From contig DASPJL010000002.1 of NCBI GenBank assembly GCA_035628645.1, forward strand, positions 1 to 33,915: DNA of 33,915 bases, written 5' to 3'. Position 1 is the first letter of the stretch; each line of letters opens with the position of its first letter. Made by a program: the position numbers and the translations under genes. The notes below the pieces were generated by a model. It ran no database searches and was not told where the DNA came from. It worked only from the letters and a program-made list of their open reading frames with translations. This document shows, in pieces, positions 1 to 7,000 of the stretch. The DNA is from DASPJL01 sp035628645 (GTDB lineage Bacteria; Bacteroidota; Bacteroidia; Cytophagales; Cyclobacteriaceae).

Positions 1-1317
1 TGTACCGACTGGCTCCCATGGAGCGCCTGGGCAAGAGCCGCTAAAGCCGGATCCGATGTGATGGGCGGAGCAGATCCGGGGGCTGTGGGTTTTGATATGG
101 CTTCTTTTATAAATGAAGTTGGTGAAGCGAGAATTAATGAAGCAGTGGAGAAAATACTTCTGACAAAGTTTAAGCTCGGCGTATTTGAGGAGCCTTATGG
201 GGATCCTGTTAATGGACCCAACACCTGGCATACCCCTGAGAAAGTCAGCATAGTTACCGATGCCGCCCGTCAGTCAATGACTTTATTAAAAAATGATGGC
301 ATGCTGCCCTTAAATTTACCTGCCGGAAGCAACCTGTTGGTTACAGGCTCAAGAGCCAATGATGGGGAGAGCTATTCTATATGGACAAGCTATTTCCATG
401 ATGAGTATGGTGCGAAAACAATGTTCCAATCTTTACAGGAGAAAGGTCAGGCAAAAGGATTAAATGTTTACCTTAACAATGCCCCCAATCCCCAGGCGGC
501 GGTAGTAATCATTGGCGAACCCTCTTACACCCACGGAACCGCCTGGGATAAAGACGAGCCTTATGTGCATGATGCCTATTATCCTGTTTCCAATAAATAT
601 GAGTACGACAAAACTACACTGGATCAGGTAAAAGCTATGGGAATTCCGTATGTGGTAGTGGTAATTATGCCCAGACCTTATGTGCTGACGGATGTAATGG
701 AGGCAAATTCCGTATTGATCGCCTTTAGACCGGGAGATGGCGGTGGTCCGGCTTTGGCCCAGGTATTGTTTGGAGAATATGCTCCAAAGGGAAAGCTTCC
801 ATGGCAATTACCAAGATCGCTGGATCAGGTAGGAACAGACGATCTGGCAAATGCCAAAGAGCGATGGGACCTTCCTTTTGATCTGGGCGCCACTGCTGCT
901 GAAATTCAGGAAATCCGGTCTTTGATTTCAAAAGGTGAACAACCGTTGCCCATTTACGGAAACCCCCTTTTTCAATATGGTTACGGAATTGAGGGATATG
1001 GAAGCGCTGCAGCTCCAACTGCCAGGCTTTCCCAGGGTACATCCGAAGATGATGAGACAAAGAACAATCTAACAGCGCACGAAGTAACCATCTTTCCCAA
1101 TCCTTCGGATAAATCAATTACCATAAAAACACGGTTAGACGGGAATGGAGAAATTCTTTTACAGGAGGTTGTAACAGGTAAAACCATCCTTAAACAAACC
1201 GTTGAACACCTTCAATTGCCCTCGGTTATGGATGTAAATTCACTAAAACCCGGACTTTACATATTGAAGATAAGCAGTGAACAAGGCATAAAATCAGTTC
1301 CTTTTATAAAAAAATAA
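1..1317 (+). CDS. GH3 beta-glucosidase, C-terminal part with T9SS sorting domain (5' end outside window)
   Basis: The reading frame is open from base 1, so the gene enters from the left. The first residues, CTDWLPWSAW, match the GH3 nucleophile segment (usually SDW), so Asp3 (bases 7-9) is the likely catalytic nucleophile. The (alpha/beta)8 domain and general N-terminus are therefore mostly missing. What follows is the GH3 C-terminal sandwich region with the typical SMTLLKNDGMLPL stretch and a later fibronectin-like part. The last ~75 residues form a T9SS type A sorting domain: a FPNPS start, a LKPGLYILKI strand and a basic FIKK end. The expected role is an exo-acting beta-glucosidase exported across the outer membrane, hydrolysing terminal beta-linked glucose. 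It fits with the GH16 and GH30 enzymes further right. The GH3 call is firm; substrate is inferred. Confidence 0.9.
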   Translation, partial: CTDWLPWSAWARAAKAGSDVMGGADPGAVGFDMASFINEVGEARINEAVEKILLTKFKLGVFEEPYGDPVNGPNTWHTPEKVSIVTDAARQSMTLLKNDGMLPLNLPAGSNLLVTGSRANDGESYSIWTSYFHDEYGAKTMFQSLQEKGQAKGLNVYLNNAPNPQAAVVIIGEPSYTHGTAWDKDEPYVHDAYYPVSNKYEYDKTTLDQVKAMGIPYVVVVIMPRPYVLTDVMEANSVLIAFRPGDGGGPALAQVLFGEYAPKGKLPWQLPRSLDQVGTDDLANAKERWDLPFDLGATAAEIQEIRSLISKGEQPLPIYGNPLFQYGYGIEGYGSAAAPTARLSQGTSEDDETKNNLTAHEVTIFPNPSDKSITIKTRLDGNGEILLQEVVTGKTILKQTVEHLQLPSVMDVNSLKPGLYILKISSEQGIKSVPFIKK

Positions 1318-1339
1318 GATACTCTAACTGTTACATATT

Positions 1340-1373
1340 AAAGGTTTTCTCAAGATTGAGGAAACCTTTTTTT
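1340..1373 (+). terminator. Rho-independent terminator after the GH3 gene
   Basis: A 12-bp stem, AAAGGTTTTCTC paired with GAGGAAACCTTT (one G-U pair), encloses a 6-nt loop and runs into a T tract. It starts 23 bp after the GH3 stop codon. Confidence 0.85.
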
Positions 1374-1374
1374 A

Positions 1375-1452
1375 TCTCTGGTTTGGAACCAAGCATCAAA
1401 TCGTCTTGCTGAATTTATTTCAGCATCTTTTTTCTGTCGGAACTGTGATTTT
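1375..1452. repeat. Dispersed intergenic repeat, copy 1
   Basis: This 78-bp block recurs at 1619-1696 with three mismatches, and 1381-1444 is identical in both. It holds a small hairpin, TGCTGAA/TTCAGCA with loop TTTAT (1407-1425), followed by a T-rich tract, and then GTCGGAACT plus GATTTT. From memory, short palindromes around GCTGAA...TTCAGC and phrases like GTCTGAACC are common between genes in Bacteroidota, so this is probably a non-coding repeat family rather than an insertion sequence. Confidence 0.75.
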
Positions 1453-1618
1453 TATTCAAATAAACTACGGAGTGTCTCTTATCATGTCCATCACAACATC
1501 TTACTCATCCTAGTTCCAGACATTCCCGAAGGGCTCGCAATGAAGCTTATTTGCTTTGTCTGAACCTGAATTTTATGAGAAGGATTGAATTGTTAGAATT
1601 TGAAGGGAACGAAGTCTG

Positions 1619-1696
1619 TCTCTAGTTTGGAACCAAGCATCAAATCGTCTTGCTGAATTTATTTCAGCATCTTTTTTCTGTCGGAACTACGATTTT
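1619..1696. repeat. Dispersed intergenic repeat, copy 2
   Basis: Second copy of the 1375-1452 block, direct orientation, offset 244 bp. Weaker similarity continues past the end of both copies (TTATCATGT followed by TCACAA...CATC). A diverged GTCTGAACCTGAATTTTAT phrase at about 1558-1576 lies between the copies. The stretch 1318-1868 holds no gene that I can see apart from these repeats and the terminator. Confidence 0.75.
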
Positions 1697-1868
1697 ATGA
1701 TTAAGAATTAAATACAGCGTATCTGTTATCATGTTCGTCACAAACATCACACCTTTTACATTTTAAGACAAGTGCGAGGAATCACGCGATGATGATAGTT
1801 GAAATGAGGTTCGCAATGAGTTTGAAATGTATAATTTATTTTGGACCTTAGTCTTTTAACCGATTTAT

Positions 1869-2066
1869 ATGTTACTAATTGCAGTACTCTTACCATGGTT
1901 GTCCTTTCTGTTAAGGGGTAAAATCTTTCACTTTATTATTTGCCTGGTGCTTCAACTTACCCTGATAGGTTGGCTGCCTGCAGCTATCTGGGCAGTAATT
2001 TCATATAGGGAGGGGCAGGCAGAAAGAAGACACAGAGAAATGATAAGGGCAGTTAAAGCAGGATAG
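1869..2066 (+). CDS. YqaE/Pmp3-family small membrane protein
   Basis: This is a 65-residue protein with two hydrophobic helices (about 2-15 and 19-45) and a charged tail. The LPWLSFLLRGK start and the IGWLPAAIWAVIS second helix match the YqaE/Pmp3 (UPF0057) family, whose members have the LPP-x-L-x-x-x-L-x-x-G and GW-x-P-x-x-I-x-A pattern. The length is slightly above the usual ~52 because of a basic C-terminal tail (residues 46-65). These peptides sit in the cytoplasmic membrane and are linked to membrane potential or salt stress in yeast and plants; the bacterial role is not settled. It stands alone downstream of the repeat region, with no clear ribosome binding site. Confidence 0.8.
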   Translation: MLLIAVLLPWLSFLLRGKIFHFIICLVLQLTLIGWLPAAIWAVISYREGQAERRHREMIRAVKAG

Positions 2067-2193
2067 TCATAAGTAAAATGGAGGGTATAAAAGGAGTATC
2101 TTCATCTGAAAAGCCATGATTGCAAATCTCCAAAACGAGGATGAATATCTAATGGCGTATTTCATTCGACCACTAAAAAACAAAATATTATTT

Positions 2194-2931
2194 ATGAAGA
2201 GTGCTTTCTTATTTTTGTTTGTGGCGCTGTTAACCATAGCTTGCAGTGCGCCGCGAAAGGGGCTTGTCGGAGAATATCTTTTTAACGGCAATACCTTTGA
2301 TAATACCAGCTTTCAAAATCATGGACAGAATAATGGCGCTGCTTTATGCACAGGGCATAAAAAGAAAAAGAATTCAGCCTATAACTTTAACGGTACTGAC
2401 CAGTATATTTCTATCCCTAACTCTTCACAAAACAACTTTACAAGTAACGATAATTTTACCATTTCTTTTTGGGTATCAGTTGCCAACAATCAAAATGATA
2501 GGTCTGCTGCCATTAACGACATCCTCAGGAAATGGCGAGGTGATACTCAAGGATATCCTTTTGCAATAGTTTCTTATAATAATTCCGCACCTGACAGCAC
2601 AAAGAATACCTTTTCTTTTGCCCGATATGATGGTTCTATTTGTCGCCATGCGCCTGCGGTGTATTCTTCAAAATATACTCCTGAGCGCTTCACACACGTG
2701 GTATGTATAAAAGAGGGAGCAGTTTTAAAAATCTATATTAATAATGAACTTGCGTCACAGGCAACAGACACAACATTGCCGGATGATGCTTGCGGTTCTC
2801 ACAACAATGCTGACATTACCTTGGGAACCAGAGGAAATCTGGTAAGGTATTTTACAGGCGCAATAGATGATTTAAGGTTTTATAATCGGGCACTCAGTAA
2901 ACAGGAGATTAGTAGGCTTTTTAAATACTAG
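2194..2931 (+). CDS. LamG-like (concanavalin A-fold) lipoprotein
   Basis: I place the start at the internal ATG at 2194, because MKSAFLFLFVALLTIAC is a lipoprotein signal with Cys17. The frame is open upstream to an ATG at 2116, but that would put 26 polar residues before the signal. The mature protein (about 228 residues) is a single LamG/jellyroll domain: it opens with GLVGEYLFNGN, has YNFNGTDQYISI and DNFTISFWV strands, and closes with GAIDDLRFYNRALSKQEI, the classic end of the LamGL domain. Such domains bind sugars or proteins; no catalytic domain is attached. It is likely a cell-surface or periplasmic binding lipoprotein. The ligand is unknown. Confidence 0.8.
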   Translation: MKSAFLFLFVALLTIACSAPRKGLVGEYLFNGNTFDNTSFQNHGQNNGAALCTGHKKKKNSAYNFNGTDQYISIPNSSQNNFTSNDNFTISFWVSVANNQNDRSAAINDILRKWRGDTQGYPFAIVSYNNSAPDSTKNTFSFARYDGSICRHAPAVYSSKYTPERFTHVVCIKEGAVLKIYINNELASQATDTTLPDDACGSHNNADITLGTRGNLVRYFTGAIDDLRFYNRALSKQEISRLFKY

Positions 2932-3022
2932 GGGTTGTCCGGATCGGATTTGTGGGATTTTAGAATTTAGGTTATCTGGATCATTGATTTATATGGCTAT
3001 AGTTTCACTAATAATATAAAAT

Positions 3023-3454
3023 ATGATGCAAACAGAAGACAAACCTTTGGATTTGGATCTAAGTATATCATCTGAAGAAAAAATTAAAATATACTCCAAA
3101 AAAGCAGTTTGGGCTTTTTCGGTATTTTTTACCTCAATTTTTGGAGGAATACTGCTGATGCAAAATTTAAAGGAAGCAGGAAATAAAAAAGCCGCCTATT
3201 TGATTTTGTTTTATTCGGTAATATTTACCGTGGTCACAGCTGTTATAGTAGACAGTTTAAAGGTAAATTCAAGCATGTTGCCTATTATGGGCAATATGAT
3301 CGGCGGGGCAATACTTTCCGAATACTTCTTTCAAAAATATTTTCCCGACCACGAGTCATACGAAAAGAAAAAGATATGGAAACCTTTGATAATCTCCTTA
3401 TTAATAAGTGCAGTATTGCTGCTGGCTTTGTTATATAGTACAGGACTAATTTAG
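3023..3454 (+). CDS. Hypothetical integral membrane protein (4 TM)
   Basis: I do not recognise a named family for this 143-residue protein. An acidic, polar N-terminus (1-25) precedes about four hydrophobic segments, near residues 28-46, 57-77, 84-100 and 118-140, with a charged KKKIWK patch before the last. Two adjacent ATG codons (3023 and 3026) could each be the start. It follows the LamG gene on the same strand after 91 bp with no obvious terminator, so co-transcription is possible. Confidence 0.65.
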   Translation: MMQTEDKPLDLDLSISSEEKIKIYSKKAVWAFSVFFTSIFGGILLMQNLKEAGNKKAAYLILFYSVIFTVVTAVIVDSLKVNSSMLPIMGNMIGGAILSEYFFQKYFPDHESYEKKKIWKPLIISLLISAVLLLALLYSTGLI

Positions 3455-3568
3455 TAGTACAGTTGAAATCCACCTGTCCGATAAAGTTTCGATGATCCTA
3501 GCTATGAAGACTTTTGTTGTATGGTAATATTCGTTAATACGTCAAAATCACTGTTTTAAATAATTATT

Positions 3569-3826
3569 TTAAGGAATTATAAAATAAAGCAAGGCTATAT
3601 TGATAGCGAAACCAATAAGGTGGGCCAGAAACTTAAACTTGCCTTCATGCAAGACATCTCTAACTACCCATAAACCGCCGAGCACCATAAATAACATAGT
3701 GATAAAAAAACCTAAAGAAGGTGTTCTGTCGTCCCCTTCCAAAATAAAATGACCGGCTAGTGCAAGGGGTATTTCGACCAGATAGAAAATTAATCTATAG
3801 TTGAATTCTTTTTTGTTTTCTTTCAT
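3569..3826 (-). CDS. Hypothetical small membrane protein (3 TM)
   Basis: This 85-residue protein has a basic start (MKENKKEFNYR) and three hydrophobic segments near residues 11-28, 37-56 and 64-84, ending LLYFIIP. I do not recognise the family. It is convergent with the 3023-3454 gene and stands alone. The charge and hydrophobicity pattern looks like a real membrane protein rather than a chance frame. Confidence 0.6.
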   Translation of the reverse strand: MKENKKEFNYRLIFYLVEIPLALAGHFILEGDDRTPSLGFFITMLFMVLGGLWVVRDVLHEGKFKFLAHLIGFAINIALLYFIIP

Positions 3827-4352
3827 TTTGGAGGTTTATACCTGAGAGAGGTTCAAATCTATTGATTTAGGTCTAAGCGCCAAAATCTAGTTGCAGATTC
3901 AATGCTTTTTTGAAAACTTGCGTGCGAAACCTTTTAAGACATTCAGATCAATTCGGGCAAGAGAAAAGTATTCCGGGGTTGTGTTAGAGTAACATCAGGA
4001 AGAAAAACAGCAAAAATAAAGAACAGCTCATCCTCATACAGGAGTGTCGCGAGTTTGAAGGAATTGGAATGACAGAGGTAAAGCTAAAAATATTTAAGCC
4101 GATTTCTTAAATAAATACAGTTTATCCCTATACTGGAGGAAGACCGAAGACACACCGCAGACTAACTGGAGACAGGTTTCATAAAAGTTGGGGGAGGAAT
4201 CCTGGAAAAGTGCAAAAAAGCTGGTAGGGTTTAAATATTATTCTACTATCAAGTCTGCAAGAAGCAGCCTAAAACTGGCTCCTTAAAAAATTGGTTTAAT
4301 ACTTGCTAAAGATAGTAAAAGTTTATTCCTGCATTATTTTTTAGCATATCTT
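3827..4352. other. 526-bp intergenic region, no gene recognised
   Basis: No frame here is convincing. A 41-codon open stretch in the plus frame (3985-4107) encodes KNKEQLILIQECREF, which faintly resembles the N-terminus of IS66-type OrfA proteins. It has no start in context and no continuation, so it may be an old insertion-sequence remnant or chance. The region otherwise holds the leader of the Kazal gene. Confidence 0.4.
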
Positions 4353-4619
4353 ATGAAACTAACTCTGGCAATTTTTACCATCACAGTGACACTACTTAGT
4401 TCATGCGATTATTATCCGGAGCCAAATGCAACCTCTTCCGAAAACTGTTTTGATGCAAGAATACAACACTATGAACCTTGTGACGAAGTGTATGAACCGG
4501 TTTGTGGATGCGATGAGATAGTCTATAGTAATCCTTGCGAAGCAGAAAAAGCCGGTATTGTTTCTTATACTTTCGGCGATTGTAGTAAAACTTTCAGACC
4601 ACGAGTCGACACTTACTGA
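4353..4619 (+). CDS. Kazal-type domain lipoprotein
   Basis: This 88-residue protein has a lipoprotein signal (MKLTLAIFTITVTLLSSC, Cys18 lipidated) followed by one Kazal-like domain. Six cysteines lie at 32, 43, 51, 53, 62 and 77. The core EPVCGCDEIVYSNPCEAEKAG matches the bacterial Kazal consensus PVCGCDGxTYxNxCEAxxAG, but the usual Gly after CD is replaced by Glu. Kazal domains block serine proteases by presenting a substrate-like loop, here near residues 43-53. A surface lipoprotein of this kind could protect the cell from its own or foreign proteases. The fold is confident; inhibition and target are inferred. Confidence 0.8.
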   Translation: MKLTLAIFTITVTLLSSCDYYPEPNATSSENCFDARIQHYEPCDEVYEPVCGCDEIVYSNPCEAEKAGIVSYTFGDCSKTFRPRVDTY

Positions 4620-5037
4620 GCGAATGAGTGTGAGGTAGTAGTTTTGGGAATGGGATCAAAAATTAAAATAAAAGGAAATCACTGGGAATTGGCAACGTAG
4701 AATATTCTTTAAGGATAAATCTAAGGACAGGCATTTCGATACTAACAGTCTTTTAATTGGGAATATTTTACTGTAATAAAAATCTTTCACGACTTCAAAA
4801 GGTTAAAGGGCGAAAGAATCATTCGGGATGAAATGCTCCTGCTTTTAATCCTTCGAAAATCTACTCACACTTTTTCCTAAAATACAATTGTTGCCAGGGG
4901 GCTACCGAGTGTAAAACTACAAAAGACCAATACGGATTATGTGTATTGCATCGCCCTATCTGTTCAGGATGGTATCAACTTCCTGTATTGTAAAAATGCT
5001 GAAGCTTTCGAAGTAATCTCTGATCATCTTGTTAAAG
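4620..5037. other. 418-bp intergenic region with a possible gene remnant
   Basis: A plus-strand frame is open from 4881 to a stop at 5046-5048 and reads like protein (TDYVYCIALSVQDGINFLYC then KNAEAFEVISDHLVKVM). It has no usable start codon and runs into the 3' end of the cyclophilin gene on the other strand. It may be the tail of a decayed gene. Nothing else is recognised here. Confidence 0.3.
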
Positions 5038-5642
5038 TTATGTCTTAGAAAGCTTTTCCTTTCTTTTGATGGTTATTATCCTGATGAGAGGAGTTAACGT
5101 TTGGTCTTTGGAAGGCGCATTTTGAATTTTTTTTACAACATCCATTCCTTTTATTACCTTTCCAAATGCAGCAAAGCCTTGTCCATCGGGATTTCTTGCC
5201 CCGCCATAGTCCAGGGTGGGTTGGCTGCCTATGCAGATAAAAAAGTGAACGTTTCCCGTGTCAGGACCCAATCTGGCCATTGATAACGTGCCATCTTTAT
5301 GCTTCACTTTAGTTATGGAAGTTCTTTCTAAGGGAATATCCTTTACGTTCGATGTATCTACCTTGCTCAAATTTACAGACCCTTGGATAACTTCGATTAA
5401 TACCGGGCTGCCCGGCTGGTTATTTTTTTTCACCGTCCTATTACCTAAAAGGTGCCTTCCTCAAAGCTGTTGTTGTCGACATACATAAGAAAATTCTTAC
5501 TGGTAATGGGCGCTTTCTTCAAATAGATCTCCGCTTCAATATCGCCAAACTCTGTTTGAATCAGTACTTGAACTTTTTTCTGGGCCTCACCGAGCCGGCA
5601 AAAAAGGATTATAAATAATAATAAAAGTAAAGGTTTATGCAT
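5038..5642 (-). pseudogene. Periplasmic cyclophilin-type peptidyl-prolyl isomerase, frameshifted
   Basis: Two adjacent minus-strand frames make up one cyclophilin. The upstream frame (5642-5445) gives a signal peptide (MHKPLLLLLFIILFCRLGEA) and the first strands, with TEFGDIEAEIYLKKAPITSKNF and YVDNNSFEEGTF, then hits TAG. The downstream frame (5433-5038) continues with TVKKNNQPGSP, the ARLGPDTGNVHFFICIG core and NPDGQGFAAFGKVIKGMDVV. Removing about five bases near 5441-5445 (TTACC on the plus strand) joins them as GTF-YR-TVKKNNQ, as expected for the family. The intact protein would catalyse cis-trans proline isomerisation in the periplasm. The break may be a real mutation or a sequencing error; an A8 run lies close by. 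Confidence 0.8.
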
Positions 5643-5754
5643 AGGAAGTCCAAAGTTATGTGTTAGCCTGATATAGAAAAAAAGAACTTTTAGAAAGGAG
5701 GCTTGAATCCAGGTGGAGTCCCAAAAGCGTGCTTAAATATTGGAATTTAAAGAA

Positions 5755-6303
5755 TTAACCCGGTAAAGGCTGATAATAGAGCATAATTGCACCACTTCTA
5801 AAGTTTTTCGTCTTTAAAAGTCTAAGAGTAATCTTATGATTTATATCTTTTAGTAATTGTAAACCCGTTGCTGCTATCACCGGATGTACACAGAGTTGGT
5901 ATTCATCAATTAAGTTGAGATTCGTTAGTGCTACAATCAAACTGGGACTGCCGACTAAAATGTCTCTACCTGTTTGTTGCTTTAGTGTTACTACCTCTTC
6001 CTTGATGTTCCCGTTTGCGAGCCTGGTGTTTTTCCAATCTATATTTTTTAAGGTGTGGGAAAAAACAATTTTTTCAATGTTATCTATGGTTACTGCAAAT
6101 TCATCCGTTGATTTGTTACCGGTAGGATTTTTTACAACTGTAGGCCAGTATTCCATCAGTTGGTAAGTTATTCTTCCATATAAAATGGTGTCTGCGCTTT
6201 TTAAAAGTTCACTATAATGCTGATGTATTTCATCATCGGCATCTACTACTGTATGGTCACAAAACCCATCAATTGTCATGTTGATGGCTTTTACTTTTCT
6301 CAT
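5755..6303 (-). CDS. DHFR-fold protein of the RibD C-terminal family
   Basis: This 182-residue protein matches the dihydrofolate-reductase-like RibD C-terminal family (YyaP/YwjB type). It starts RKVKAINMTIDGFCDH, has an ILYGRITYQLMEYWP segment, and the nucleotide-binding loop DILVGSPSLIVALTNLNLID near residues 115-134, followed by DEYQLCVHPVIAATGLQLL. These proteins are probably NAD(P)H-dependent reductases, but their substrates are mostly unknown. It lies 25 bp downstream of the SRPBCC gene on the same strand, so the two likely form an operon; this pairing is common in Bacteroidota. Confidence 0.85.
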   Translation of the reverse strand: MRKVKAINMTIDGFCDHTVVDADDEIHQHYSELLKSADTILYGRITYQLMEYWPTVVKNPTGNKSTDEFAVTIDNIEKIVFSHTLKNIDWKNTRLANGNIKEEVVTLKQQTGRDILVGSPSLIVALTNLNLIDEYQLCVHPVIAATGLQLLKDINHKITLRLLKTKNFRSGAIMLYYQPLPG

Positions 6304-6328
6304 ATTATTTTTTTAATTAATGAAAATA

Positions 6329-6739
6329 TTATCTCCCTTCAACATGGTTTTTGAAATTCTCTAATACTGCCTGTACAAAGTCTCTTTGCATATCCAGCGG
6401 AACCGATCTGTCCGGCTCAAATGTCTCGCTCACCTTGGTGCCTTTCCCTGTTGACGTGAAGACAATTTTTGATTTTCTACCCTCCCTGGTTGTATATTCT
6501 ATGAACTGATGTGGTATTATTTTATCGTATATGCCAGCATGATCGAACCCTTCTCTTCCATCTTTTGCTCCCATCCGAAACAAAAATTCGCCTTGTTCCC
6601 GCAGGTCAATTTCTACTACCGGTGAGTGCCAATCGCTGGAAGGACTATTCCATTGTATCACATTTTCCGGTGTTGTCCATGCTTTCCATACGTTTTCCGG
6701 GGCAGCATTTACTACTATTTCAACTGTAATTGATTCCAT
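6329..6739 (-). CDS. SRPBCC / AHSA1-domain protein
   Basis: This 136-residue protein has the AHSA1 (activator of Hsp90 homologue-like) form of the START/Bet v 1 fold: IVVNAAPENVWKAWTTPENV at the start, a QWNSPSSDWHSP loop, GEFLFRMGAKDG, and a C-terminal helix ending AVLENFKNHVEG. Such proteins bind small hydrophobic ligands in a deep cavity. It is first gene of a likely two-gene operon with the DHFR-fold protein. No signal peptide, so cytoplasmic. The ligand is unknown. Confidence 0.85.
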   Translation of the reverse strand: MESITVEIVVNAAPENVWKAWTTPENVIQWNSPSSDWHSPVVEIDLREQGEFLFRMGAKDGREGFDHAGIYDKIIPHQFIEYTTREGRKSKIVFTSTGKGTKVSETFEPDRSVPLDMQRDFVQAVLENFKNHVEGR

Positions 6740-6945
6740 GCCTTCATTTTGAGGTAAAACTTAGGCAGCGGCACCTAAGATGTTCATCCTGATTGTTACT
6801 TACAAAAGTAAAACATTTTCATTTTTATCCCGGGGTTGATTGCGCCAAAGAATGGGTGTTTTCCGACAGTGTTTCTCCATTTGTTGGTTTCTCTCCGCCA
6901 GATGGAAGTGTAGCAGAAAGTTACCAGCCTTTGTCGGAATCAAAC

Positions 6946-6968
6946 TAAAAAAAACTGAGTCTCCCCAG
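6946..6968 (-). terminator. Rho-independent terminator after the M23 peptidase gene
   Basis: On the minus strand, CTGGG-GAGA-CTCAG forms a 5-bp stem (one G-U pair) with a GNRA-type loop, followed directly by at least eight T. It lies 33 bp after the stop of the 7001-9154 gene. Confidence 0.75.
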
Positions 6969-7000
6969 GTTTTTTTGTATATTCTGTTTTTGTTATGGCC

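Noticed and set aside
1375..1696. CRISPR-like array
   Set aside because: Only two long direct repeats with a 166-bp gap, no regular short spacers and no cas genes.
3985..4107. Possible IS66 OrfA remnant (KNKEQLILIQECREF)
   Set aside because: Resemblance rests on about 15 residues, with no downstream continuation, no inverted repeats and no other IS66 genes.
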